Part shown: piece after piece, positions 27,601 through 37,680 of the stretch
How positions within the stretch are numbered: position 1 is the stretch's first letter
Layout of the letters: every line of letters begins with the position of its first letter
From: Tomocerus qinae
Lineage: Eukaryota > Arthropoda > Collembola > Entomobryomorpha > Tomoceridae
Direction of reading: 5' to 3'
Assembly: GCA_020055645.1 (NCBI GenBank)
Contig: CM034548.1
Span: forward strand, 26,958,201-27,022,200
Length of the DNA stretch: 64,000 nt
Position numbers and translations under genes: made by a program
The notes under the pieces: generated by a model
Database searches by the model: none
The model's input: only the letters and a program-made list of their open reading frames with translations
What the model was told of the DNA's origin: nothing

Positions 27601-29930
27601 TACCACAAGGATTATGAATGACTCGTGCATGAACCGCAGATTTTGTATCAATATTTGAATCAACTGTTTTCGCATGACTGACCTATTTGTGAACACTGAT
27701 TATCACTTGCATCTGATTTACTCTTCTTCAAATTCTTAACGGCGAACTAATTTACAAAAAAAAATAAAAAATAATCGCACAGGTTGTATAGACGTCAAGC
27801 GAAAGACAGATTGTATACTAGCGACTTTTCGGAAACTCATTTTGCCCCTACACTTGCAATTTGCAATACATTTTGTATAAATTAATATAGCATCACTGAC
27901 AATCAAACAAAGTATGTTGAGATACACAAATTAACAATTGTTGTTATTAGAGTTGGGCTGCGGTGAGATATCTTACATTCTGTCGCATTAATCACAATAA
28001 GATACTTGCGTGGGCTGGCAAAAGCATAGCATTGAAAGGCCATTGTCTTTTAGTTATGACTATTTTTGGTGGGTTACTTAATATGTAACTTAATAAAGTA
28101 ACAATCAGACTAAAAGCAATTCAAAGCTTCAAAGAGAAGAGTTAATTGAAGTTTGCACGAACTGAGATACATATCCTCAAGACATACGATATTCATGTTC
28201 GTCAATCAAATTCCCATTATTTTCAGGAAATAGCTTTCCTTTTGAATAGTCTTGCGTATTAGCTCAACTTGCTCAGCAATATTGAGAGGCTTCAGTCAGA
28301 GAGTGAGACTTTAGCAATCACAGAAGAGTTGGAAACCCGTTGTCAGCTTTGCCATGTGGGATACCTATCTTCGCTTTGTCTATAAAAATGAAAGTTTTTC
28401 ATGTTCTCTGAATTAACATCCATAATTCAAACTTAGATGAGAAACATTGACGTCATACGTTGAGAGTTGGGACCTTATGCTATAACTACTACCTTGCTCT
28501 ACTGCGTATATAATATTTCCTTATGAACATGATGCATACTTGAAACCTTGCATACAAATCCAGCATTCTTAAAGATTTGATTAAATTATGATTTCATTAG
28601 CTTCGGCTGCTCCTCACCAAACTTTCCATCCATATATTTCAAAACTCTTACTGAAGTATGCCGTGCAAAGAAAAAAATAAAAACATTCAGTGGAAAATTG
28701 TTGTCGAAGGTTTTGTTTCTCTCTATCACCTACGAACATTATTGCATTTACTACGGGCATGGCATAGGCTTAATCTTATATTTTTAATACTACGTACAGT
28801 ACCGACTAAAACTAAGTTTGCACACAATAAAGCACAAATTCGTTCTAGATAGAGTATTAGATTAGTTAACTTTAAAAATTGTCGTCTTTTTAGAACCTCG
28901 TTCCATCTACGAAAGTCGTGAATATAATTTTCGTATGTCACACGTTTAAAGTAGGGCGAATAAAGTTTTTCTTTTAGCCATTCCTATTATAAAATTTATT
29001 CTCCTTTGATAGTTGTTTTTCTATAGTGCAAAAAGATTTTCAAGTTGTGACCCAATATATACAGTCTATAAATGATTACAAGTATCTTTTATCACACTCA
29101 AATCTTTCTAAAAATTACTAAGCCTATAAAACATGTTTATAGAGCATCTGACATGACTTTGTAATTCGCTATAAATAAATTGTTTTAAAATCCTGTTAAA
29201 ATGATGGATTGGTAAAACGGAAAATTACAAAGTATATTTTTTATGCATAGAATAAAATTGATAATATTATTACTTGCGAAATATGCATTTGTCTGTCTCA
29301 AGCAATATGCTATTATTCGACAACACATAAAGAGCACCAAATTTGGAGCAAAATGTGTTATTAATTCTACACTTTTAAGAGGTAAATATTGTCCTGCCAT
29401 TTGTCCGAGGTTACCTTAAATCACTTCTTCCTAGAATGATAAATATGCTGCCAAGAAAATGTTTCAAGAATAAATTGTGTTCTAAATATTGTCATAGAGT
29501 GTATATTTATTACATTAGGATACAAGATGTCAGTGGATAGTTTTACACTAGGTTTCAAACACAAACTCAAATACCTACATATTAGGTATTTATGTACTTT
29601 ACCTGTATAATTGATAATTTTTGCCAGCTTCATTTTTTTAAGCTGTATAAGGTTTTGTCCATTCACAAAGTAAATTATTGGGTAAATAGCAATCTAGAGG
29701 AAATTCAATTTGCTGACGTCACTAAGAAATTTCTTTCTCTTGTTTTATTTTTATCTTGTGTCCGAGTTTTTAATCATTAATGCCCGAGAGAAAAATATGC
29801 TAGAAAAACATTCGTAGAAAAGAATCTTGTCTACAAATCTTGTCACAAGACAGATAAATATTGATGCACATACAATACACGCTGCTCCCTTAAGGGCTGA
29901 TTATTCATTCCATTTGAGAATACAAATACT
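9700..29930. other. no gene recognised
   Basis: Twenty kilobases with only short unrecognised frames. The longest, 18615-19022 (+, 135 codons, first half basic) and 20217-20645 (-, 142 codons), show no family. Stretches of CT-rich sequence (around 10860-11060, 11640-11730 and 22900-23060) create further spurious frames. A patch near 17575-17625 is dense in CATGTACA and TGTATACA palindromic words. Confidence 0.6.
23149..23164 (+). repeat. (ACT)5 microsatellite
   Basis: Five perfect units, followed at once by a related TATCC word. Confidence 0.75.
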
Positions 29931-29937
29931 GAACCTA

Positions 29938-29951
29938 ATATATATATATAT
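29938..29951. repeat. (AT)7 tail of the LINE copy
   Basis: Seven uninterrupted AT units lie directly after the minus-strand AATAAA of the LINE relic. The position suggests this is the element's 3' tail, expanded or created at insertion, rather than an unrelated microsatellite. Confidence 0.7.
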
Positions 29952-30089
29952 TTATTACAAGATATCGCCCTCGTAAGGTCATTGAGATATCAGGGCAAAT
30001 ATTACAAATCACATTCATTTACAAAAGAATATCCTAGAATGAAAAGTAAGACTAAATAAACACATTTTTTTTAGAAAGTGATCGGTACG

Positions 30090-30344
30090 TTATTCTGAGT
30101 CCGTTACATCTACAATTCTTGATTCCATTAATTGTTGTTCTAATAGATAAGTTTTTAGTTTTTTCTTAAATATAGCTAAGGAGTGAGAAGTTCTAATTTC
30201 AAATGGTAAACTATACCAGTATAAGAGAGATTGTTCAGAAAAACTTCTGTGACCATATGAATTAGATTTTGAATACAATTCACGCTTAGTATATGTATTG
30301 GATCTAGTAGTACTACTATATTGAATTTCATGCATAACAAGCAC
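30090..30344 (-). pseudogene. C-terminal fragment of LINE ORF2 (reverse transcriptase polyprotein tail)
   Basis: The 84-codon frame ends at a TAA. It carries the tail typical of CR1/L2-like ORF2 proteins: a basic serine/threonine-rich lead-in (about residues 11-28), then YGHRSF (30-35), a W-x-SLP-x-x-IR core (W43, S45, L46, P47, I50, R51), an S-x-S-L-x-x-FKK-x-LKTYL motif (about 53-67), and a short divergent end. Family members usually read YG-R-F...LWNSLP..IR..-SL..FK..LKT-LF, so the match is nearly continuous; here Y42-W43-Y44 replaces the usual L-W-N. The stretch follows the polymerase domain and has no catalytic residues of its own. The annotated start is only the first codon after an in-frame stop, not a real initiation site. 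A full ORF2 would be roughly ten times longer, so this is a fragment. It lies just before the element's 3' UTR and AATAAA. Confidence 0.8.
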
Positions 30345-30694
30345 TGTTTATTCAATTTGCATAATTTGTAACACTTTAGTAAGTATTATCAATGTATCAT
30401 GAGATTCCTTGCTTTGCTTACATTGTTCCACTTGTAATTACGTTTACCAGCCTACGATTTAGACAAAGTTTTTATACAATTGAAACTATTAAGTAGAGAC
30501 GACAAAAAAAAGTTTTTCATATTTAGTGTTTTGAATGATGAAACGCTTTTATGTATGCTTATATGTGAAAACATTTTTGTGTTTTCAGTGCATTTTTATT
30601 TCATTCTTATTTGAACACAAGGAATGTAACAATATAAAACAGAAAGATAATAAACTACTATAACAATTTCGAACAAAAGTTTCAAGTATCATGA

Positions 30695-30970
30695 CTAGAG
30701 TATAAACGTAAAATGACACATGCACATTCTGTATGTACCAATGTATGTACAAGTTAATTTTTCATTTGCATGCCCTTGGGCCCCTTTTTGGCAAGCTTTA
30801 GCCAGCTCTAACTCAGAGTGGTGTGTGGTGTTGAAAAAGGTGTTGACAATTTGGGGGTAAATCCCCGGCCTGGGAAGAAAACACTTCAACCTCAACCATT
30901 TCCCAATAACTAAAAACTGATTTGCATTTTGCCCGCGAACTCCACACGATTCACTTCCAACTGTCAACAC
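30695..30970 (-). other. unrecognised 91-codon frame with coding-like composition
   Basis: The frame opens right after an in-frame TAG and ends at TAG. Its middle (about 30760-30880) is much richer in GC than its surroundings and uses codons such as AAC, ACC, GAG and CTG on the minus strand, which is unusual here. A 15-nt pyrimidine-rich run ending in CAG, the pattern of a 3' splice site, ends near 30873 on the minus strand, so the coding part, if real, might be an exon starting there. I recognise no domain. The frame overlaps a 10-bp inverted repeat (30839-30848 and 30962-30971), and an E2F-like palindrome lies just upstream (30983-30996). Alternatives: the body of a small non-autonomous transposon that happens to lack stops, or an exon relic. 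There is no good ATG at the start. Confidence 0.15.
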
Positions 30971-30971
30971 C
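30839..30971. repeat. 133-bp segment bounded by perfect 10-bp inverted repeats (possible MITE)
   Basis: GGTGTTGACA at 30839-30848 is the exact reverse complement of TGTCAACACC at 30962-30971. Part of the left arm (GGTGTTGA) is also present as a direct copy at 30827-30834. This layout fits a miniature inverted-repeat element, but I see no convincing target-site duplication (A-rich on both sides). The enclosed DNA is GC-richer than its flanks. Confidence 0.35.
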
Positions 30972-30982
30972 TAAATAGTACA

Positions 30983-30996
30983 TTTCCCGCGCGAAA
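30983..30996. promoter_or_regulatory. E2F/DP-like palindromic site TTTCCCGCGCGAAA
   Basis: Both half-sites fit the known E2F/DP consensus TTTSSCGC (TTTCCCGC on plus, TTTCGCGC on minus). A weaker relative containing CCCGCGAA occurs about 55-60 bp away, near 30930. The site sits 12 bp upstream of the start of the 30970-30695 minus-strand frame, where a promoter element would be expected. Binding and function are inference only; in AT-rich DNA this 14-mer is rare, which is why it is listed. Confidence 0.3.
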
Positions 30997-31086
30997 GAAG
31001 GTTTTGTTCGGCATTTTCTAAATTCATCAAAATTATTGCCATGAATTTGAAATGATTACCTAATAAAAATCGGTTGCACATACAAA

Positions 31087-31180
31087 GGTTCATTTTGCCA
31101 ATTTATCCACAGGCCTTTTGGCAATCTGTTCATAGGTCATTTGCCAAAATGACTTTTGCCAAACTGACGGGCATCCGATA
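31087..31180. repeat. cluster of TTTTGCC/GGCAAAA repeat units (dispersed DNA-repeat relic)
   Basis: Variants of CATTTTGCCAA recur in both orientations: CATTTTGCCAAT at 31091-31102, CCTTTTGGCAAT near 31114-31125, CATTTGCCAAAATGA near 31138-31152 and CTTTTGCCAAACTGA at 31153-31167, ending in CGGGCATCCGA. From memory, GGCAAAATGACC-type units of this sort occur in dispersed repeats of several eukaryotes and are often treated as miniature DNA transposons; the link here is by motif only. The spacing is irregular (about 24, 24 and 17 bp), which suggests decay. Confidence 0.45.
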
Positions 31181-32539
31181 ATAAGTATGGTAACTTCAAG
31201 TACGACTGTCGGGCCCAACTGCAGTCACACCGAAAGGAGATTTGAGTTATGTAGTAGGAAAGAGGAATGACGTCCTTTCGTTTTCTCAAAATTTTCCACC
31301 TTCTCACACCCTCCGCACATATCTGCAAAAGAAACATTTTTGAGCCGAAAATCCCTGTGTTCATTGCATGCGCATATGGATTTGTTCAATGCAAATCAGA
31401 AATACTGCAAAAAGAATTAATAGTTTCCCAAACATAAAAGTGTTTAAATTGATAAAAGAATATAAAATAATTATGAACTAACTATAGAATAGATATCACA
31501 AAATATTTTAAAACGCTAGGAGAGATGAAGCTTTCATCTGGATGGATCTGGAACCACTTTTATGTATAGTCAACAATTGAGGTCATATATCAATCTTCCA
31601 CTTTGCCATCATCGTAATTCAAACGTTGCCTACTTTGAGTAAGCAATTTTACGCTTGACAACGATATTTGTGAAAGCTATGGGAATTATCGCAAAATGTA
31701 TCAACCAAAGTACCTTTCCTACTCCGCACGGCAAAAAGTACATCTATGTGATTAGGGTCTGAAATTTAATAAAGCAATACCTTATTTTGAGAGGTCGTGT
31801 TGCAAATAGATTTGCAGAAAAATAGATACATGCTACGATAATAGGGTAGGATGTAATATATTGCATAAAACATGGTTCAAAACACACAAATCTCAACAAC
31901 GTAGGTGAGTACACTCTCAAGAGTTACAAACAGCTTAATACGTAGAGTATATGACTCATAATATAAAGCTATGGGGAGATAGGTATCTACAAAATAAATG
32001 CGTAATTTAATCCTGTGTAATTCAATCTCTCCACAGATACTCGCAAAAAGGAATGACTCAAGTGAAGTATCATATTTGCGATAGAACTACTTCAATGTAC
32101 CGTAATTACAAACGTAACTCTACCATGAAATATATTGCTTTTGGCAAACTGAGCAATTATATCCGATTTCACCGTTTGTCTGAAGCAAAGATATTAGCTT
32201 TGTAATTTACTTTGTAGTGCCTAAATTGTCAGTATTGGTTACAGCAAATGCTTTTGAGAGGATTTTGATTAAGCCCATCGGACATTTATACACTTATTCT
32301 CTCTACTTATCGTTAGCTAACCCTATACAATAAACGAAGAGTCTCTGTCTCTATATACTAAATACCTTAGTATAACAACTATATTAATATTTGTTTTCAC
32401 TTTACCGTTCACATTTATCAGAAATGTATCTATGTATATTTTCTCTAAAGGCATGATATATTTCGCAATAACATGTCAAAATGGCCTAAAAAATAAACCA
32501 TACCTACATCTGTTAGATACTTCATAGTACCCAGTAGCT

Positions 32540-33013
32540 ATGCAAATACCTATCGAAAACCAACGACCCCGGAGTTATTTTGCTCTGCAAAAGCACTTTT
32601 TTACGGATAATAAAGTATTCAATGTATGCTGCTTTTTAGGGATTTTCAAGAAAAATAGCCTGATTCATAATTTCTTGGGAAAAATTTATCTAAGCAATCT
32701 TGAAGGAAATTTTGGGCACCGACAACAACAAAGGATACCCCTTGACGCGTTCAAAGCACCAAAAACTATAAAAAACGCTTTCTACTATTTTGAATTATAT
32801 ATTTTAGACACAATTAATGGAATGGAGTTAATTTTGACCGCAATATTATTAGACAATCTTCAGAGACAACTAACTAATAAAATAAAAAGATTTAGCCTTG
32901 CAATCCATAATGCTTTCCTGTTAATCAGAAAAGCCGTTCTCATTATAGATGGTCTGAGTTCCTCTTCTCTGCTATTCACTTTTACTGTACCTACATGTTT
33001 TAATTTCATTTAA
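32540..33013 (+). CDS. unrecognised 157-codon open frame, best intact coding candidate
   Basis: This is one of the two longest open frames in the window and starts at a true ATG. The predicted protein has a mixed, protein-like composition: basic and glutamine-containing near residues 1-20, a hydrophobic stretch near 29-36, a polar segment with QQQR around 62-65, and helix-prone aliphatic stretches from about 90 to the end. I recognise no domain, signal peptide or catalytic motif. Neighbours give no help: no adjacent gene, no clear TATA box, and no clear AATAAA within about 60 bases of the stop. At roughly 36% GC, chance alone would yield a frame this long only rarely (order of 0.1 per window), but local bias raises that. 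It could be a lineage-specific small gene, a transposon-derived fragment, or chance. I think chance remains more likely than not. Confidence 0.18.
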   Translation: MQIPIENQRPRSYFALQKHFFTDNKVFNVCCFLGIFKKNSLIHNFLGKIYLSNLEGNFGHRQQQRIPLDAFKAPKTIKNAFYYFELYILDTINGMELILTAILLDNLQRQLTNKIKRFSLAIHNAFLLIRKAVLIIDGLSSSSLLFTFTVPTCFNFI

Positions 33014-33019
33014 ATTTTG

Positions 33020-34940
33020 AATAGAATTTTTTGCTGAAATGCGATTTGAATTCCTCAACCTTACATCTTCTGGTATATTTTAAAATTGGATAAAATTATT
33101 AAGACAATCGATATTTAAGCTCTTTAAGAAATAGTAGGTAGAGAGAGAGAAAGAGAGAGAGATAATCGGTATTTATACGGAGATATTACATTTTACTATT
33201 GGTAATTTTTTCAGTATTTGCAAGGCCTTGTTGCCATTTTGTGAGGCATTAGCTATTTCTCCGAGTGTTTTGGCATGGTCATTACCTTCTCGCTTGATCT
33301 GTTTTGCGACTTCATAAAATATAGTTATTTGTAAGCCATAACAACAATTTAAGTAATTGCAAGTTCATCCACTACAACGAAAATAGAATGATAAGGAAAG
33401 AGAAACTAGTCATTCTGACTGAAAAGATTTGTCAAACTCTTGGTGACTTAATTCGTCTATAGAATGAGTATATAATGCGACAATCTGCACATTAATGCTG
33501 TATGTAGTTGTATGTAGTGGGGGAACACACCATAATAAGTCTCATTGAATTTTACGTATCCATTGAATTTGCTTTGTAGGCCTTTACAGTTCACTGGATG
33601 TAGTCCTTGTGATTTTGTCTGATGTGATTGGAGTGTGGGAAAGAACGAGTGCTCAATGCCCCTAAAAGTTTTCAGACTTACATGCTATGAATGAATTGGA
33701 TTTAGAGATGAGATTTCTGTTTTGTGATGATGACTGTTTGGGTGAGTCTTTTTGAAACGTAAAACCTATTGACAATAAGCTGGGCAGATGGAATGGACAT
33801 GTATGGCTTAGGAGTTAGGTGGACAATGCGGTTTGAATCAGATTGCCTGCTCTCCTATGTCACAAGCATCCGAGACTAGAGTTGTTAACATAACTCTACT
33901 TAAATAAAATTGGAATTTGTTGTGGATACCATTGGTCATGATTTCTGCAAAATGTGAATGGGATTCACTGGAATCCACTCATTTCAAACTCACATCACAA
34001 TCAGACCTGTAAATAAATAGCTCAACTTCTAACTTTATCCTCTTACTTCATAACATCAGAGAGTTGCCATTGGGGACTACTACTACTCCCTATAAAATAC
34101 ATCTCTGCCAAAATTTTCTAATTTAATTACAGTTAATTACAATCTAACGGTAAAATAAAAAATTTTTACATCAATTTTGATGCATCATTCCAAAATGTTT
34201 GTAGTTAAAACAGTATAGATACCAAAGACGAAAGAAGAAGAATCCTAACTATTCCATTATTATATACAGTTATTGCTGCTTATTAGAAATAGGTGGAATT
34301 TATGCTACATTTATGCAGGATGAGTGATTAGAAGAACAGTAGGCACTCATAAGATATAAATTTCACTTGGTTATATTATTCTAAATTTTTTATGCATTTC
34401 ATTGTTTTAAATGGAATTTCTAATTATTAATTTCGCATATATTATAAAACACATACATAACCATAGCACATTGAAAAATTACAATTATGAGTGCTCACCT
34501 TTTGTTGTTAGATGGATTTGATTAAAGCGAGTTCATGGACTAGTTTCTGCCAAAATGCATTGTTCTCCGTTCCCAAGAAATTGAAATTCCTCTTGTAATA
34601 TATCATGGAGTACAACCATCGCCCCTCTTTGAAATTCTTTTAAGAAAGTGAAATGAAATATCTTAGAAGACAAATGTGAAGGATATTCTGAGAAAGCCCC
34701 TAGTGAGGAAAATCTGCTCGAACATCTTTTCTGAAAAAGAAAATGACAATGAGACAAAGTGGGTGCTGCCATGCTGCTTTCTATTTAAGCAAAATGTCAA
34801 AAATTAAATTCTAAATAGTTTTTAAAATATATTTTACTTTCTACCATCTGTAAATAAAAACAATATTAATATACATCACGGTTTACAATAATGCTCGCCA
34901 TTTCTGGTGATGGAAAAATTACGGCAGTGAAACACAAGGA
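33020..34940. other. no gene recognised
   Basis: AT-rich, with one GA microsatellite. A tRNA-like box A/box B pair near 33810-33843 is too degenerate to call. Confidence 0.6.
33141..33162 (+). repeat. (GA)n microsatellite with one interruption
   Basis: GA repeats over 22 bp, broken by AAA at about 33150-33152. Confidence 0.8.
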
Positions 34941-34942
34941 GT

Positions 34943-34952
34943 CCTGATCAGG
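34943..34952. repeat. 10-bp perfect palindrome CCTGATCAGG
   Basis: A short perfect palindrome about 80 bp left of the GC-rich palindromic patch at 35.0 kb. It may belong to the same element relic; alone it is unremarkable. Confidence 0.4.
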
Positions 34953-35005
34953 CATCAAAATGTTTTGACAACCTGGTAGCTGTGGAAATCGGAACTACCT
35001 CCCGC

Positions 35006-35130
35006 ATATAGGGTGTGCCAATATAATTCCACACCCCGTTCGGGGCATAGCTTTAGGCGGAGCTAAAAAATGGAAGTTGGGAAATGGGCGGGGTTTGTTG
35101 CTGTGGAAAATAATTTTGGTGCCTGGTCCG
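35006..35130. repeat. GC-rich palindromic patch, probable DNA-transposon or MITE relic
   Basis: In AT-rich surroundings this 125-bp patch contains ATATAGGGTGTGCCAATATA (35006-35025), which resembles the CAGGGTGTGCCA-type ends of many animal repeats. It also holds a perfect CCCCG-TT-CGGGG palindrome (35034-35045), a TAGCT/AGCTA pair just after it, and a GGGCGGGG box near 35096. I do not find the matching reverse-complement end nearby, so the boundaries are unknown. It could instead be a CpG-rich regulatory patch. Confidence 0.35.
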
Positions 35131-37156
35131 GACTATATTTCATACCTGAATATTCACAAGGACTATTTCACACACCATATTATTAGGCTAGGGATGCATA
35201 TTCAATAGTCCTACGTTTCATTCTGTAATAATATATACGATGTATACGAAATTGCTGTATAATATATGCCTTTTACTTGGCTTAGGTCTTAGGTATTATT
35301 TATACTGAATTGATAATTATAGAAGTAAATAATCTAATAGTAGTTTGATTTCTTGAAAGTGTCATTTCGCTGTCTTGAACAGAGACTCGTCGTCTGAATT
35401 TTGCATAAGAGTTAAAGAGATGTGATTAGAGTAAGGGTTGCTTTTCTTTCGATCCAATTTGAGATGACTGATGATTATAACTTGGAAATAATGGGAGCTT
35501 GAAAACTGAAGAAGAATCGTTAAATTTCCCGGATGTTAGTCATTATGCTTTCTTCTTCCTTTGTATTCCTTTGAATGGTGCATATTCTTAAGCCTTTAAT
35601 GCTTAAACTTCGATAATTTACCAAGTCAATACAAATAATTTTTGCTGTAAATCAACAGTGTTCACAAAATCGTTATGGTAGGTACATTTCAGGATTGCAA
35701 TATGCAACGACTCTCCTAGTCACCCTTAATTGCAGTCTTGGATATAATTATCCGTCAATTGGTTTTCATTGTTCTGACAAGCTTTGTAACTTAAGAAACA
35801 CACAAGAATATACCAAGCATATTAAGTATACAAAAGTAATGCCAAATTTACATTTACCAAAGTTTGCATTATTACGTATATTAAGAATCCTTTGAGGATG
35901 ACACGCTCATCTATGAATTCCTTTCTTCTTTGCATTGCAAATGTATTGAATGCTTATTAAATGATGTTAACTGGGCTTTGTATATAGGTATAATGTAATG
36001 GGACATAGGAAATAAGTTCTAACATGTAACTCAGAAAGGCTTCAATTCAAAGCACACGATGTATACTAGGTTGCCTATGGTATGAACATAGTTAAAAAAC
36101 CTCAAAAATATTATAGCATTCGATTTATCTTTCCATAAAATTTTGCGTTTTCCCACAATTTTATTTTATTCGTTGTACGTGTCCGGAATTTAGAAATATA
36201 TTTTTCACACTAGCAGGTTCGGTACATTTTATGATGATAGAGGGGCGAGAATATTGAAGTGAAAGGACAGGGCAATTTAACCTTTTCTTAGGTTTTCAAA
36301 CTTTCATTTCCCTCAATGGTCGTACAACGGAGATGAGACGTACAGTTCGAAATATGATTTTCTTGTCCGGGCTTATTCCTAATGTTGAGATACTTACGTC
36401 TTACGCAGATCACTCCCAGGCGAAAAACCGCGTGATCGACTGATAAGAAAAGAATGAAAAACGAGATGGGCACACGGTACATAAACTCTTGATACCTACA
36501 CAAGTTTAAAACTTCCCCTTCACTACAATGTAGTACATGATGTGCCATTTTCACTATGTTATAACGTTGTAAGCATCTACTTACGTCTTAGTAGTAGCAA
36601 TGCAGCTAGGTATACTTTTGATTTAGAAGTTGTTAGAAAATGGTTTCAATAATGCTACTCCTTTCGGTTTCTTTCTCTGCATATCGTACAAATCTATCTG
36701 GGGAAAGTATTCCGCTTTGGATTTAAAGATGAAAAAGGAGCTTGCAGTACATACTACGTTAACAGAAAATGTAAATGGAAAACTTCTTTGATGGGTATGT
36801 GCTACTTACTTGCGCTATATTACCAGTAGTGCATCTTTTTACTTCGCTCTCCTTTACATAATATATGCATGACTGATGGGAGCTGCAGTCTCACTATCAG
36901 TTATAATAGTCATCATTCCCATCGCCCTTTCATGTAATCGATTTACTAGTATAGAAAAATATATTTTCGTCGGCTAAGGTTACGTTTCTTACCTCTGAAT
37001 TAATTCCACTACATCAGACCACAAACTGAACTACTTCGACAAGATAAATGGATTAATCCAACAAGTTCTTTTTCAGAAAGCAGAGCAGAACTTTAATTGT
37101 TCAATTAAATAATGACATGCATCCACGCCAGACTTTCTTAAAGGGCCTCGCGAGAT

Positions 37157-37176
37157 ATACAGGGTGGACCAGAATA
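37157..37176. repeat. terminal-repeat-like motif TATACAGGGTGGACCAGAAT
   Basis: The ACAGGGTGNCCCAGAA-like string is a common terminus of invertebrate DNA transposons and other dispersed repeats. Here a single copy is seen with no reverse-complement partner in the next few hundred bases, so this is at most one end of a decayed element. A similar ACAGGGTGACC occurs at about 8954. Confidence 0.25.
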
Positions 37177-37664
37177 TTCATTCTGAATTCCATGGGTGAG
37201 TTGAGTGAGTTGTATTATTGTACCTGTAGGAAGCACTTGGGGATTCCAAAGTGACTGCCAACTAGTATCTCATGAAGGGTTAATATGGAACCCCTTCAAT
37301 TCTTCTCACCCCGCGAGAGTGTGAATGCCTGCTCCAGTCTGCACAGTACATATCGAGATAACTGAGGAAGAGATTGAATTGGTTGGCTAATGGTACATGT
37401 GTTTTTTATATTTAAGACAAGAAGACCGTTGAAAGTGTGAGTAAATGAAGAAGGAAATGTCGAATGAATCTTGTAAAATGTATGAGCAGGTGAAATGAAG
37501 TTGGAAAAGGTTAAATCTATCATATCAAATTACACGAGGTGTATACAATAAGAGCTCAGGAGCAGATTTTCACAACGTCAGTGCTAGTTTGATGATAGCA
37601 TAGAGTACTTCCACTTGAGGCTTATTCAGGCTGACATTGGTGTAATGTAAGTCTAAAAATCTCC

Positions 37665-37680
37665 AGCCGCCTCTGCGGCT
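37665..37680. repeat. GC-rich 6-bp hairpin followed by a T-rich run
   Basis: AGCCGC-CTCT-GCGGCT is a perfect 6-bp stem with a 4-nt loop, followed by TTCTTTT. In bacteria this would read as an intrinsic terminator. In this eukaryotic, gene-free setting there is nothing to terminate, so it is recorded as a structural curiosity. Confidence 0.4.

Larger units (their letters stand above)
29938..30344 (-). mobile_element. 3' end of a CR1/L2/Rex1-type LINE (non-LTR retrotransposon), 5'-truncated
   Basis: The minus strand carries the last 84 codons of a LINE ORF2, a 3' UTR of about 140 nt, an AATAAA (plus-strand TTTATT at 29951-29956) and then an (AT)7 tail at 29938-29951. Ending in a short simple repeat is usual for this group of LINEs. 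The 3' UTR contains a potential stem (plus-strand GCCCT 29967-29971 with AGGGC 29992-29996) enclosing or flanked by two GATATC copies. 3'-terminal stem-loops near the tail are known in related LINEs, where they help the reverse transcriptase recognise its RNA. In frame there is a stop just upstream of the preserved tail, and I find no endonuclease or polymerase domain beyond it, so the copy is dead and 5'-truncated or decayed. The clade assignment is inference; the LINE call is strong. Confidence 0.8.

Noticed and set aside
33810..33843. Box A/box B-like pair (TGGCTTAGGAG...GGTTTGAATC), a possible tRNA or SINE
   Set aside because: Box B is altered, the spacing is short and no acceptor stem can be folded. 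At best a very old tRNA-derived fragment.
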